Assembly (NCBI GenBank): GCA_910574455.1
Contig: CAJSYZ010000007.1
Span: 3,789,773-3,853,772, forward strand
Length of the DNA: 64,000 bases
Reading direction: 5' to 3'
Source of the DNA: Trichaptum fuscoviolaceum
Taxonomy: Eukaryota; Basidiomycota; Agaricomycetes; Hymenochaetales; Trichaptaceae
The position numbers were made by a program, and so were the translations under genes. How positions within the stretch are numbered: position 1 is the first letter of the stretch; every line of letters begins with the position of its first letter. The notes beneath the pieces were generated by a model. It was given only the letters and a program-made list of their open reading frames with translations. It had not been told where the DNA came from and ran no database searches. Shown here in pieces: positions 50,047 through 61,081 of the stretch.

Positions 50047-51172
50047 AGCAAATGTGCCATAGGGGTAGAATTGCGTTTCCCCCAAAGCCATCACTTGATG
50101 TGATGCACCGCCGTATCATTACCCGAGGGCGGATACCCCGAAAAACGTTGTGTTGATACCATCTGTGATGACCATTTTGATCCGATCTTCACCTTTCACC
50201 TTTCATGTGTTTTCGTTTTCCTTCTCTTCTTGGTTTTCATTTCACGCACTGGTGTGTCGGGAAGGAGAGTTTAATGTCTCAGGAGGTCATTAATACTTTC
50301 CATTAACGTTCAATGAAATGTCTGGTTGTTGAGATATTCATGTAATAATAAAATGACTGTGTCATCATGTTATATTCGGCGTGAAACGTGAGTGGGACCA
50401 TTATGAGGTGTGAATTAGAAGTCATTCATATCTCGGTAAGAAAATGAGATGCATGATATTCGCATCAGGTTCGTCATACGCATGAAGTATCTCAGACGAG
50501 ATCGACTACTTCGGCAGTCAGGATATGTATGCTCGTTGACGATCGTTAAAAACTTTCCCATCAACCATCAAAGTGTTCACATGCAAACCTGTAGAATGCA
50601 TAAGTTGTGATGGAGAGATTAGGCGAATATGAGAAGGAGAGTCGTTGAAAACATTATTGGCGTCCTCAAAACGATGAGATTGCGTGTAAAGCTCTCTGAA
50701 TATTCCGTACAGCGATAGACCCTGTACTAAATTGAGTTCGTGTTTTTAGTAAATTGATCGACGGATCGGCAGGGTCACCCATGGTTCTCTCGGACTTACT
50801 GTACAACTGTCGTCACTGGCACTCGATCGCGGAAGTATTTCAGTACAGTAAAGCGCGGAAATATTTACGTGCCTTAGTTAATCTATAGCCATAGGAACAA
50901 GCGAGGTTTTTTTCCGGAGGGCTTAAAAATTATCAGTATTAAATAAAGGCAGGTGGGGTGAAGGTGCTCAAAAGTTCATTGCGCGTAATGACCGACTTCC
51001 AATTAATCCAAGCAGAGCTCACACACACGACTCAGGGCATGTACATGATGATCCTAACCGAATCAATATCATTAAAGCGATCCTATACATATCCAAGAAA
51101 AAAGACTTAGTGACTCCAAGAAATATTAAATAGGGGTGATATCCAGAATCCATGATATAATTTGAGCAAACA
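50047..51172. other. Intergenic, nothing supportable
   Basis: About 1.1 kb of AT-rich sequence between convergent genes, with no ORF of note and no repeat matching the others in the window. Confidence 0.5.
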
Positions 51173-52670
51173 TTACATCACAACGCAATCGTCCTTTTCG
51201 TCCTTCACGCTCTCCTCGAGCGCTTTGAGGCGTTCCTCTTCCACGGCACTGAGAAGCTAGAACAAAGAAATGTCAGAAAGATTGCAGTGAGTTTAAGGAC
51301 AAGATGGGGATGCGTACCCCTTTCCTCTTTCGTTCTTGCATCGCCCGGAGCTGTGATTTCCGTTCCGCGGAAGCTCGACTTTCGTTGTGATAGGTTGATA
51401 GAGTAGTATGGTGTTAGAATGTGTGTTTCAGAAGTAGAAGTGAAATTTGAGATCAATTAAAATTGCGAAGATGAGGAGATGGCATTGATACAGTGGAGTT
51501 TGAAACAAGGAAGAAAACATGAGTATGAGAGAAGGTACATTGATGATAGCGATACACGTCATAGATGCAGAAGTACGATTCAAGCCGTCCCAAACAATGG
51601 ACGGGGTTTATAAGCAAGTGGGTCAAGGTCCGATGATTTAGGTGCGCAACGTGCGTTACGTGAGGAAGAGATAGGTGAGTCGGGAGGGACACCGGACGTT
51701 GTGGCCGAAGTCGAGTTCGGTAATAAGTCAGTAGTAGTCGTATGCGTAGCAGCCATTACATCATGAGAAGGGGGCGCAGAAAGTGCGTTATCAGAGCTGA
51801 TATGTTTTGAGAACTCTCTGATGCGATCTGAATAGAGATGAACGCACCGGTCTTTAGACGAAAACGGGTTATTTCCTCTCGGCTTCGCGCTGGAACTCGA
51901 GGCATTCGACGACGACGATGCAGTGGCCGCCACTGGAACTACAGGTGCCTGAGGCGCTGGCGCTTTCGGGCCTGAAGACGGTGCTCTGGAAACAGATGTT
52001 GAGGCAGGTTTTGTCGGAAGGGAGCGCTTGAAAGCAGCTAGTGCCGCAGCACTCTTGGCGGACATTTGTGAAGAAGCGCTTGCGATTGGATTAGAAGGAC
52101 TTGGCGAGTCTCGTGAATTTGAAGGAGTTGACGATGCTGGGCATGAATGCGCCGTCGGGTGTCTATGTGTAGCACAAAATCTCTGGTGGCATTTCTTCAC
52201 AGAAATATAGGTGAGCGCGCATGAATTATGCAAGTAGAATCAAAGAGGAGGCGTACATCACATTGAATAGGCTGCCACAACCTCTTGTCGCAGCGAGGTC
52301 TTGCGCAAATGGGTGTCGATGATTTCTTTGCCTCCTTGCCATTCATCACCTCACATTCGTTGTCCACATGCCTTCCAATCTTGATGTTCGGGTCTTCGCC
52401 CGGTGGGATGGCAATCAAGGTCTTGCAAAGCGGGCACTCAATTGCCCTCCTATCCGCCTCCAGCGGGTTCCATTTGGCACATTGATGTGACTCTGGGCGA
52501 TGGTGATCCTGACAGAACGGCTCTGAGCAAAGGTGGCATTTAATGGGTAAGAAGTCGATGAGGTGGCAGGTAGGTGCTGAACATTGTTGTCCGATGCTCA
52601 AGACCTCTTGAGGTTCGCGATTAACAAGGACAGCGAACGCAGCGCGCGATTCTTCTGGTGTCTTTGACAT
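51173..52670 (-). CDS. AN1-type zinc-finger protein with C-terminal CaaX box (ZFAND2B/AIRAPL-like)
   Basis: ZFAND2 proteins help proteasome handling of misfolded or ER-stalled proteins. Exons are 52670-52257, 52194-51848, 51378-51318 and 51256-51173, giving 301 residues. AN1 finger 1: QCSAPTCHLIDFLPIKCHLC, then FCQDHHRPESHQC. Finger 2: ICARPRCDKRL, QPIQCDKCHQRFCATHRH and HSC (spliced). A Ser/Ala/Pro linker follows (PSNSRDSPSPSNPIASASS), then NPFSSKDR. After a 469-nt intron comes a charged helix (RASAERKSQLRAMQERKRKG, LLSAVEEERLKALEESVKDE) ending C-V-V-M, a farnesylation-type CaaX box. Human AIRAPL is likewise prenylated. If the long intron is retained, the frame continues from 51848 to a stop at 51580 (ending YKPRPLFGTA), giving a non-prenylated form. 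The phase match (2/1) supports the CaaX model. Confidence 0.88.
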
Positions 52671-52991
52671 CGTAGTATGTTGTAGAGAGCTTTGGAGAAA
52701 AGAGTGTGCGGTTAAGAGTATTGTACAACTGGATGTGGTTTTAAAGAGAGAGACGCGTCAGCGCTGTCTTGCGCGTCCTCCTCGAAGGTTCTTGCGTTCA
52801 GTGCGCAAGTCATGATTATGCTTATTCAGCAGATTTCATACTTCGATGGCAATGATATGATTGCCGAGGTTCAGCAACGAAACTGTTATGACTCTGACTT
52901 ACACTACACCTCCCTCCTTCTTCACCACCGCCATTACTAGAAGACTTCATTCGTATTGCAAAGCACGATATCTATCGAAAGTTCATCAAGA
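52671..52991. promoter_or_regulatory. Divergent promoter between AN1 and phosphoglycerate-mutase-like genes
   Basis: About 320 bp separate the two start codons, which point away from each other, so both promoters lie here. I see no recognisable factor site. Confidence 0.45.
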
Positions 52992-54268
52992 ATGTTGACA
53001 ATCACGTTTGTGAGTATACCTCATAGTTTACATTGTGATCTGGAGTTCTAATGCGGGTCGAACGTCAGGTTAGACATGGAGAATCAATGGATAACCTTGT
53101 AATCTGAGGTTGAATTCTTTCTCTAGCGTAGCTAACGGACTCGGTAGAGGACAGTCTGGGCTGGTTGGGCCGATTCACCGTTGTCAAATCACGGTGCGCA
53201 TACACTGTCTGCTTGAAATAGCACGCATCTCATTGCGATTCCATAGGAATGAACGTATGCGGCCTAGACATATATTAACAGTTACTCTTAACAAAGGTTC
53301 TTTTTCAGCAAGCCAAGGCTGTTGGGGATTACTTCTCCAACACGAAGTTTGACAAGATTTACGCCTCGCCTCTGAAGCGCGCATACTCTACCGCTCAAGC
53401 CATTCTAGACGCTCAACCTGAGACCAAACCTTCCTTCACCGTCTCTCCAGATATTCGAGAACAGAACTTTGGTATCGCAGAAGGAAAACCTTGGAGCTTG
53501 AGAGGAGACCAAGATCTTTCGCGCGAGGAACTATATGCGCGTGGCATTTACCCTGTCATCAGTAACCGTGAGGACAGGTTCCCAGACGGTGAATCGTTGA
53601 CAGACCTGCAAATGCGTGCCGAGCGTGCAGTCGCGGATCTTATCATACCAAATGTATGGGGGTCAGCTCGTTCCGGAAAGGATCTGCATATCGCAGTCGT
53701 CAGCCATGGGTTGTGTATCAGCGAGTTGATCGGAGCGGTTCTGCGTACGGACAAGGATGCGGCAACTAGCGGTGCAGGCGGAAAGCGCTGGACTGGGATG
53801 TTGAATACCTCCTGGACACGTGTTACGGTAGAAATCCCTGTGCGTGTAATCTCTGGAGTTTTAGTGCGCTGAATTTCATTCTACAGATTTCTTGACTTGA
53901 TTTCATAGAGTCTGAAAAGTGGTGAAATTCTGGAGATTAACCCAGCAGATCCCCCTCCCTTGGTGGTCAAAGTTACTGAGGTCAATCAGCACAGTCATCT
54001 GGATAAAGTTGTGAGTCATTCAGCATAACAAGTCATCAGAACTTCACGACCTAACCAATGCGAGAAGAAGCGGCAACCAGGCGGCATTGGTAGCTCTTCA
54101 TTCGATCCTAAGCAGAAAGACATTCGTGCATTCTTTGGCGGGGCTACTGTCAGTACAAACTCTGAAGTAGAGACAGAGAGGACAGGTGGCGACCAGCACT
54201 TAGAGGAAGGTCGGTCGGCAAGTAATGTTTTTGACGAAGCCGAGCCCACGAGGGAAGGTAGGCTGTGA
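52992..54268 (+). CDS. Phosphoglycerate-mutase-like (histidine phosphatase) protein with PIP-box-like tail
   Basis: This belongs to the histidine phosphatase superfamily, with a substrate that is probably a small phosphate ester and is otherwise unknown. Exons are 52992-53009, 53069-53098, 53148-53193, 53247-53254 (8 nt), 53309-53839, 53909-54010 and 54065-54268, giving 312 residues in one frame. The N-terminus is MLTITF-VRHGESMDNL, with the catalytic RHG at residues 8-10. Then come VWAGWADSPLSNHGMNQAKA, YASPLKRAYSTAQA, REQNFGIAEG, FPDGESLTDLQMRAERAV and the second catalytic His in VVSHGLCISELIG. The residues G-M-N depend on the 8-nt microexon. The C-terminus adds an extension with SSSFDPKQKDIRAFFGG, whose Q-K-D-I-R-A-F-F fits the PCNA-interacting-peptide pattern Q-x-x-(I/L/M)-x-x-F-F. 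Confidence 0.9.
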
Positions 54269-54449
54269 GATTACAAAGGTTAGAGTAAATCATGAAGAAA
54301 TAGATCGCTCACTACAACGACATAGTATACGCAAGTTCATTGTAGATGCATGTAGAGCTCAAGCATGAATTATGTTTCTTGACTTCCTTAGGATATATAG
54401 TGCTGACAGTGATGGCAGATATTGTTGGAGTGGCGACCTGGCGCCCATT

Positions 54450-54935
54450 TAACGGAGCCGGAATCTCCCGCGATAACTCTATTGTGTCGGCATCGCTCGC
54501 CTTCAGGCTTCACCTTCGTGTGGGATTTGTTGCTCCCCGCAAAAAAAAAAACTATTCTTCCCATTGAAGGGAGGATAGCGGATAAACCCACGTCAGCCTT
54601 GGGGGGATAACCAGCACCCAAGTTTAGATCGGGTTGGTCTTGCTGAACGGGAGAAACTCCCGGTAGCAAGTGTCGGACTTGCTCCACCTCCATCCAGAAT
54701 TCTAATTCTACGCATCCCCGCTGCAGAGACCGCTTCCCCTCAAGAGGTTCAGCGCTACATACGCGGCTTGGGAATACGGGGTGGCCACCGATCAGCTATG
54801 TTGCCCCGCGAAATGTAGGGGACCGACGGCCGTCTTCAGTCATGCCACCCGTGAAACACAAGGTGAGCCATGCTGCCGACCCACATTCATGGCGGTTGGG
54901 AATGACTGAAGGATCCAGGCTAGGCCCCAGGAAGC
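54450..54935 (-). mobile_element. Dispersed repeat, copy 2 (reverse)
   Basis: This is the inverse-orientation copy of the 43085-43550 element. Shared anchors: an A run near 54541-54551 (T run in copy 1), TCTTCCCATTGAAGGGAGGA, GGGGGATAACCAGCACC, CCTCAAGAGG, GACGGCCGTCTTCAGTCATG, ACAAGGTGAGCCATGCTGCC and GGAATGACTGAAGGA. The flank 54936-55368 has no supportable gene; it may hold a further part of a larger element. Confidence 0.7.
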
Positions 54936-55368
54936 GAGCCTAGCCCGAAGGACTGGCAGCGGACTCGGTGGCACGACTACCCATCAAAGGGGACGTAGCT
55001 AGAATGGTATAGAAGGGAGAGTACCAATATGCTGGCTGTTCGGTCGGTGGACTGAAGTCGACGGTGATGGAGGAGAGAAGTCAAGAGGAGATGCAGCGTC
55101 ATGCTCCAGCCATGCACTCTTTTATACCCTGCGAGTTTGTGGCGAACAAACAAATGCTTTGGGCGTGTTGTTTTGTTCTGGACGGCTGTGGTGCGTAATA
55201 AGGTCGGAGGGGGACAGATAATCGCCGGTGCTCGCCACCTATCCGTCAGCTACCCAGCCTCGAAGTAAATGCGAGAGAGACGCCCGACTCACCAGATGCC
55301 GACAGTGATCGTACCACAGACTTAATCGCGTAGCAAGTCCAGATTAGCCAAAAGAATGATCTTCTCCA

Positions 55369-56699
55369 TTAACGGTTCATCAAGCTACAATGTACATTAA
55401 CCTCTATTGGCTTTCCGATTGTCCAATTTGTACACTGTCTACAAATTCCTCCGACTATTCGTGAACGACGCACACGATGTCGAGGTGTGATACATCTGCA
55501 GGATGAAAAGATTTAACAACTAGAGCCATCAATTGTCCAGGCCCCACCACTCACCTTGAACAAACGAGATGATCACAAGGCAGAGCGAATAAACTGTCCC
55601 TTACTTCCCAACAGGACCCGCATTCCTGATTAGCAGAAGGTACTAAGTCAATGAAACGGGGTTTCTCAACAGGCGGTTGACGTAGTAATTCAATGTGGGT
55701 GCGATAATAGAACCAGAATATATTATCGTCGGGCTTGCGCAAGTATCCGATAAGTGAATCACCATTATACCCACGATGGACCGTAAAGCACTTGCAGCCA
55801 GCTTCAGCGCAGGAGAGAATAAGTTCCACAAACATTGCCACGAGCGGAACGCACAGCAGCCAAAAGCCTGCGAAGTTATGTCAACGTTCCCCGAGCACTC
55901 GCATCGAATGTATGAACACTTACTAACACCGAAGCTGGCTGACGAGTCCGAGTTGAATATTTTCTTTATTATACTTCCCGCCCTCAGTTTAAGCGCAGCG
56001 TCGACGACGAGTGATATAGCGACGAGCACCATGTTTGTCATTGTTAAACATGGATTGGAATATCCGAATAGACGGAAGAACGTGTGGAATGTGAGCGAAG
56101 CTGCCGCTGAAAACAAATCAATGATTTTAGTTTCATGATCTTCCATATACAGATGTAAGGCCTTACTTGCGACATGAAATAGAGTTGCCGCAACAGTGTT
56201 TAGATGGTAAGAGTGAGTTCCGTTCTGGAGACGTAAGTCGTACCCAAAGGCTGACTATCTTTTAGGTCAAACAATTAAAATAAATGACAAGGGAGACTCA
56301 CAAGGGGTACTGCACTGGTGGGCGTTCTGCGGACATGGGGCAACATTATCACACGGGTTCCAATCGCTGTGCTTTAGTACACAGTATGACCTGTCCTCGA
56401 AGAATGAAGCGCTAAATAGAAGCGAAGCAACGCAGAAGAATGTGAGTTTCCCTACCATAATCCAAGCTAGTATATGGGTTTAGCTTCTCTTTCTGAGGTA
56501 ATATAGAAGGAGAGTGCACCTGAATACTATCCTGAGCTCCGACAGGGCCGTCGATGCGGGAGAAGTTAGGATGTGCCGCAGTGACAACAATTCCCGGTAC
56601 AGCCGGATAGGACAGACAGGCGAGCGACGATGAAAGCCAGGCAAGCGCACAGCAGGACAACGTAATGAGCAAGACTCCACGAGAGAAACGAGTTAACAT
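55369..56699 (-). CDS. RING-finger membrane protein, paralogue 2
   Basis: It has the same seven-exon layout as the gene at 44011-45373 but lies on the minus strand. It begins MLTRFSRGVLLITLSCCALA at 56699. The 11-nt microexon reads L-G-L-(W), joined to SYCVLKHSDWNPCDNVAPC and QCSTP (six-cysteine loop). Later exons give SFGYDLRLQNGTHSYHLNT, FHTFFRLFGYSNPCLTMTN, MVLVAISLVVDAALKLRAG and a TM exon with LLCVPLVAMFVELILSCAEA. The RING is complete: ECGSCWEVRDSLFALPCDHL-VCSRC, then GGICRQCTNWT, spacing C-x2-C-x11-C-x-H-x2-C-x2-C-x16-C-x2-C. The tail GKPIEVNVHCSLMNR aligns with paralogue 1. Likely a membrane-anchored E3 ligase, by inference. Confidence 0.8.
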
Positions 56700-57298
56700 C
56701 AGTGGCTATTCCGGAGAGTTCGTAGTAATGAGACAATTTACGACGCAGGCTGTCCAAACCCCTATCAACGAGTAGCGGAAGACTGACGAGAGGGGAAGAG
56801 ATTACATTGCACGTCAAGTTTTGGTCCGCTCTTATGCTCGTCTCTTTCAGGAACAGGAACCACTTAACTGGCTGTGCATGAATGAACGGACTAGTCCTCC
56901 TTTTCAATTCGTCAGATGAATGTCTGCTACAGTCACGCTCGCACTCACAGCTTGGCAGGTTAATTGAAGGCGTGCTTCAAAGTGTATTAGAAAGTTTCCG
57001 CTCCGGTTCCGAGCCCTGTTCAAACAGATCGGCATCTTCCTTTTCGAGCACCGACCCAAGGTCTCGCTGGTATCCCAGCGCTTTAGTGTTATCCTGTTTG
57101 GGAGGAGTCGATCACGACTATGCGTTGATCCGTGGCGAATATAGAGTCCGTTCTTTCAAATTGTCACCTTAGTGCAAAGCAAGCCAAAACCGTCAATCTT
57201 CTGTGTCGAGTAAGAAGTGAAATAAAAATGACATTCCGCGCCAAGTCGAAGTTCGGGAAAGCATAGAATGCGAGGCTAAAAATTGTTCACATAAATCT
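56700..57298. other. Intergenic, nothing supportable
   Basis: About 600 bp holding the promoter of RING paralogue 2 and the prohibitin 3' region. A plus-strand ORF of 96 codons here has no family look. Confidence 0.45.
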
Positions 57299-58686
57299 TT
57301 ACTTCTTCCCTGTTCCTGCTTTTATGAGCCCATTCAAATCATCCCCAGCCACTATCACGACGCGTCAAGCCATATCATATGTCGCCGAGAATAAGAGTCA
57401 CTCACCATTCAACAGAAGACTTTGCGAATCCAGCATGATCTTGTTACCAGACGTTGCAAGGAGGTTAGCGATATCCCGCGCAGCCTCCAGCCGACGAAGC
57501 TGAAGGAAGCCCTTGTTTTGCCTCACAGCTTCGCCGATGAGTTCCGCGCTCTTTGCTTCACCCTCGGCTCGGATAATAATGGACTTTCCAGGTGCATGTT
57601 AGAGAATGACAATACACCTCAAGTAAAGGTAGTACTCACCTGCTTTTCCTGGATAGCCTGGTCTACCAGGAATGCTGCTCGTAAAGCAGTTTGTTGCGCA
57701 ACCTGGTAATGTGCATGAGTTACGAAGAGTTTGGAGCGAAGGGAGCAGACGGACGGACCTGTTTGGCTTCTACTGCATGTGTGAATTCGGGAGAGAACGC
57801 AACATGAGTGATAGAGACATCGTCCATGACGAGGTTGAATCGAAGAGCTCTCTTCGTCAAGTTTTCCCTAACAAGCTTGGACACCTAAGGTAACCAGGTT
57901 CGTCATCTTTTTCGCGCCAACGCAGATGAGAAGGTGGACAGACATGCTCTCGCTGCGTGATTAATTGACTCGCGTTGAACTGTGCAACCACGCTCTTCAA
58001 AACCTCGTTCACGATTGAAGGTAATATCCGTTCGTCATAGTCTTGCCCTAGTTCACGGTAAATTTGTGGTAAAGCTTTGATAGAAGGGCGGGATAGGACA
58101 CGGCAGGTGATGTTAACCATTTGCAGATCTACGTCCAGTAGCTTCAGAGCGTAACAAAACATCTACGTGACAAAGAACCATACCTTTTGTGCCAGTCAAG
58201 CTAGCGATGCTTCGAGGCTTGGCACGAATGTCGAAAACTATGGGAGTCTCGAACCAAGGAACCTAGCAAATACAACCTAAGTTATCAAAGCTTATAGCGA
58301 AACAGCTCGTAGCTCACCATTATATGTGTCCCTTCCGTGTATATTTCGTCGTCCACACCATGTAACCTTTAGCGTATGTTAAACTATGGTCCTTCCCCCA
58401 TCTCAACTCTGAAATATAAACAGACCTGGTATACTTGATAGCTCTGTGACCGCCATCCACTATATACCAGAGTAGCTCAGTTTAATAGTTATTTTATCAT
58501 ACAGGCCAGAAGCCACTCACCATTGAACAAGCTCGCGTTCAATGCAAACCCGCCAGCGATGAGTGCAATAAGCAGACCTGATCCTGCGAATAGTCCTGCT
58601 CCTCCAGGCACACCACCACCAGGACGACCACCAGTCGCCCTCTTCTGCAGCTGCCTCATGTATTGGCTGAAAGGGTCTTGACTCAT
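57299..58686 (-). CDS. PHB2: Prohibitin 2
   Basis: Prohibitins form a ring scaffold in the mitochondrial inner membrane. The start is ATG at 58686 ([20 protein letters not shown]). A TM anchor follows ([20 protein letters not shown]). Spliced exons give [157 protein letters not shown] and [20 protein letters not shown]. The last exon ends [15 protein letters not shown]. These are the PHB domain and the coiled coil. The gene looks intact. Confidence 0.95.
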
Positions 58687-59097
58687 TTTGTTTGTCGACA
58701 ACGCTGAGCTTCAGTGAGGACGTCCTGAAGAGGCGCCGGCAATTGTCTTGAGTCGCGTCAACTTGAAGCGGCGGCGGACGTGGGAACTTGAATAGTACTG
58801 GGCACCTTCAAGTTCTTGAAGTACTATACATACCATAGTATCCATCTCCCTTATTCCCTCATACATACAGGCCTATCTCCTGATACTCATCTGACTTAGG
58901 CATAAACAAATGCTGTGCCGTTTTGCCAGGTACCTGTCTTGATTTGCTGTGCAATCGTGTTCCGTCGGGAAAGGCGCGTGAGGTGATACCTACTGCTATC
59001 TGTCTTGAAGAGCCCTTCGCCTCTTAAGTATTGCCTTGTGGGCTCTACTTTTGATCGTTACGACTGTGCTAGACAACATTGACCACGCAAGCGCAAC

Positions 59098-60418
59098 ATG
59101 CTGATTCGAGATGGGCTACAAATGATTTCAAGGAAGATAGATGTCTTTCGCTGGGCTTGCATCGCGTGTTCTACTATTGCGGCCATTTCGGCCATCATTT
59201 CTCTGCTTTCTACCGCCATTAATCCTACCGTGTCTGTCGTGGAAATGTTTCCAAACTTTACTCAATCAATATCGACTGGTGGTGAAGATCATGTTCAGGT
59301 AAATTCTTGATACTATAGAGCCACGCAAAGCTCTGAATATAAAGTCAATCTATCCGATTCCATTAGATGGGTCTTTGGTAGGTATCCTCCTTACCGTTTG
59401 TGTCTTCGCCATCGCTGATTAACCTCCATTTAAAAGGTCTTATTGCGTCAAAAGCAGCAGTGGTTGGGATCCATGCGATAACATTCGCCCGTGCTTGGCT
59501 CCTAATCAGTCCTGTAGCCCCCGGAGTATGCAAATTAACTTCTTTTCTCATGCAGTTTCTAACTTTTGCTTTCTAGGCTTCGGCTATAAACTTCAAGTGA
59601 AGAACGCAAATGATACGGCGTCAGACGCGCGTACTGTAGATCTGGTCGCCTCCGCAATACTTCATACATTGAGTATGTCCTCTATCTATTTGGTACATGG
59701 CACAGCTACTGAGCGCGCGCTTAAGTGGTTGCTGTTGTGCCTATACCCGCTGTACTACAATGGCTTGGAATGTCGGATTTCTACATGAGCCTAGTGGCTT
59801 TTTTGGTGTCTTTTGCGGGACTTGTGGTGGATCTTAATATTATGTTCGTGGCACAGAGCGCCGTCAACCATGCCTTCAACCAGAATTCCTCCGCAGAATC
59901 TCGTACGCGTACGTCTGTCTTTCACCCTTTATACGAGCAAAGTGATGGATTTGGTTTATTTAGTTGTGTATTTGGACATAATTTCGCTTTTTGGAGGAAT
60001 CTCAGAGTGGTTCACGATGGCTCTCTTTATGGGCTTCCCGTGCTGGAGGGGGCGTATCCGTTGGTTGCGTGCTCCCCGTTATGGGGAGCGACGATACAAA
60101 TGGCTAAACTCGCGCAAAGTCATGGATCGGATTGCCGTGTATGGATCTACTAAAGGTCCAAATTCCAATATCTACGTACCAACACGACCTTTAGACACTC
60201 ACGAGTGCTCCACATGCCAGGAGGCTGGGTCGAATGTATTTCTTCTGTCGGATTATCAGGTCATCTGCGTCAGGTGTGTACTGGCTTTTTCTGACACTAC
60301 ATCGGTCTCGTCTAATGTTTGCTCTTCAAGTTGCTGCAGAGTGCGCAAGCCCTTTCAATTTATAAATAACGCACCGGCTTTTTGCCGAGTGAAGACGAAA
60401 ACATACAAATCAGAATAA
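59098..60418 (+). CDS. RING-like membrane protein, paralogue 3 (zinc ligands partly lost)
   Basis: This is the most diverged member. Exon 1 (59098-59298) is hydrophobic (CIACSTIAAISAIISLLSTA). The 11-nt microexon (59367-59377) reads M-G-L-(W), joined at 59437 to SYCVKSSSGWDPCDNIRPC and QSCSP. Later exons give SFGYKLQVKNANDTASDART, LQWLGMSDFYMSLVAFLVSF, AGLVVDLNIMFVAQSAVNHA and LDIISLFGGISEWFTMALFM. The C-terminus keeps HECSTC and, after an intron, ICVSC, but where paralogues have P-C-D-H it reads S-D-Y-Q, and the seventh ligand before FCRVK is missing. A classical two-zinc RING therefore cannot form. The gene may have lost ligase activity or be decaying, though every exon remains open. The splice model after 59900 is less certain. 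Confidence 0.7.
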
Positions 60419-61081
60419 CGAGCATGGCACGCGTCTCGGGCCTACCATTAATAACTACCTGCTGCACCATAACTCCGAGGAATATATGATGACCATTGTG
60501 GCGTCTGAAACTGAAAAACTGCCTCTTTCTTGGTCAAGCTCAACTCGAGATCCTGAAGCTTGACAAATACTCTAACACGGCTACTGTCTTCTGTCAGCCC
60601 TCCTACTTCTGATAGGCTCCCCTTCGCACGAAGAGTCATCGACTTTCGGAGCAATAAGAGTAGTGGGCGCCGGAGGGCGTCGTCAGCTCATCGGCAGGCA
60701 AATTCTTACTTATCCCGTGTCTCAAGTTGAGTACTGGGTCCGAAATTATTGCCCTTGCCTTGTCATGAATTGCAAATCTAAATACACCTATTATTCTCTT
60801 ATCCAAAATCGCTGTTGTTTGCCAAATCATTGTCGATTGTTCTAATAGGAGATAGCAGATAGCAATGACTCCGCCGTCTAAGCCCGAATTCGCCCAACAC
60901 GAACTTGCTTCTTACGGGGAGCCGCATGCACCACAAAGAGCAACAGTTCGACATATAAAAGACAGCAAAGTCGAGGAATGGCGAAGGCTATCTTTCGTCT
61001 TTCTTTCGGTTTCGTTCCTACCTCATCGTCATCTATATTTTTCGTTGTCAAGCTTACTACTGTGTCTCTGCTCGAACAACG
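60419..61081. other. Intergenic, nothing supportable
   Basis: About 660 bp. A minus-strand ORF at 60448-60654 has some protein-like composition but no family motif and no exon partners. Confidence 0.4.

Noticed and set aside
51173..51400. A stand-alone micropeptide ending in CVVM, possibly a mating pheromone precursor or G-gamma subunit
   Set aside because: It lacks the aromatic mature peptide and processing site of basidiomycete pheromones and the G-gamma core. It splices in phase to the AN1 gene, which explains it better.
55776..56138. Plus-strand ORF with a peptide (VKHGLEYPN) also seen on the minus strand at 42516-42707
   Set aside because: At first this looked like a conserved small protein in two copies. 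It is the antisense of the RING gene fifth exon and of its relic, so the similarity is explained by the RING family.
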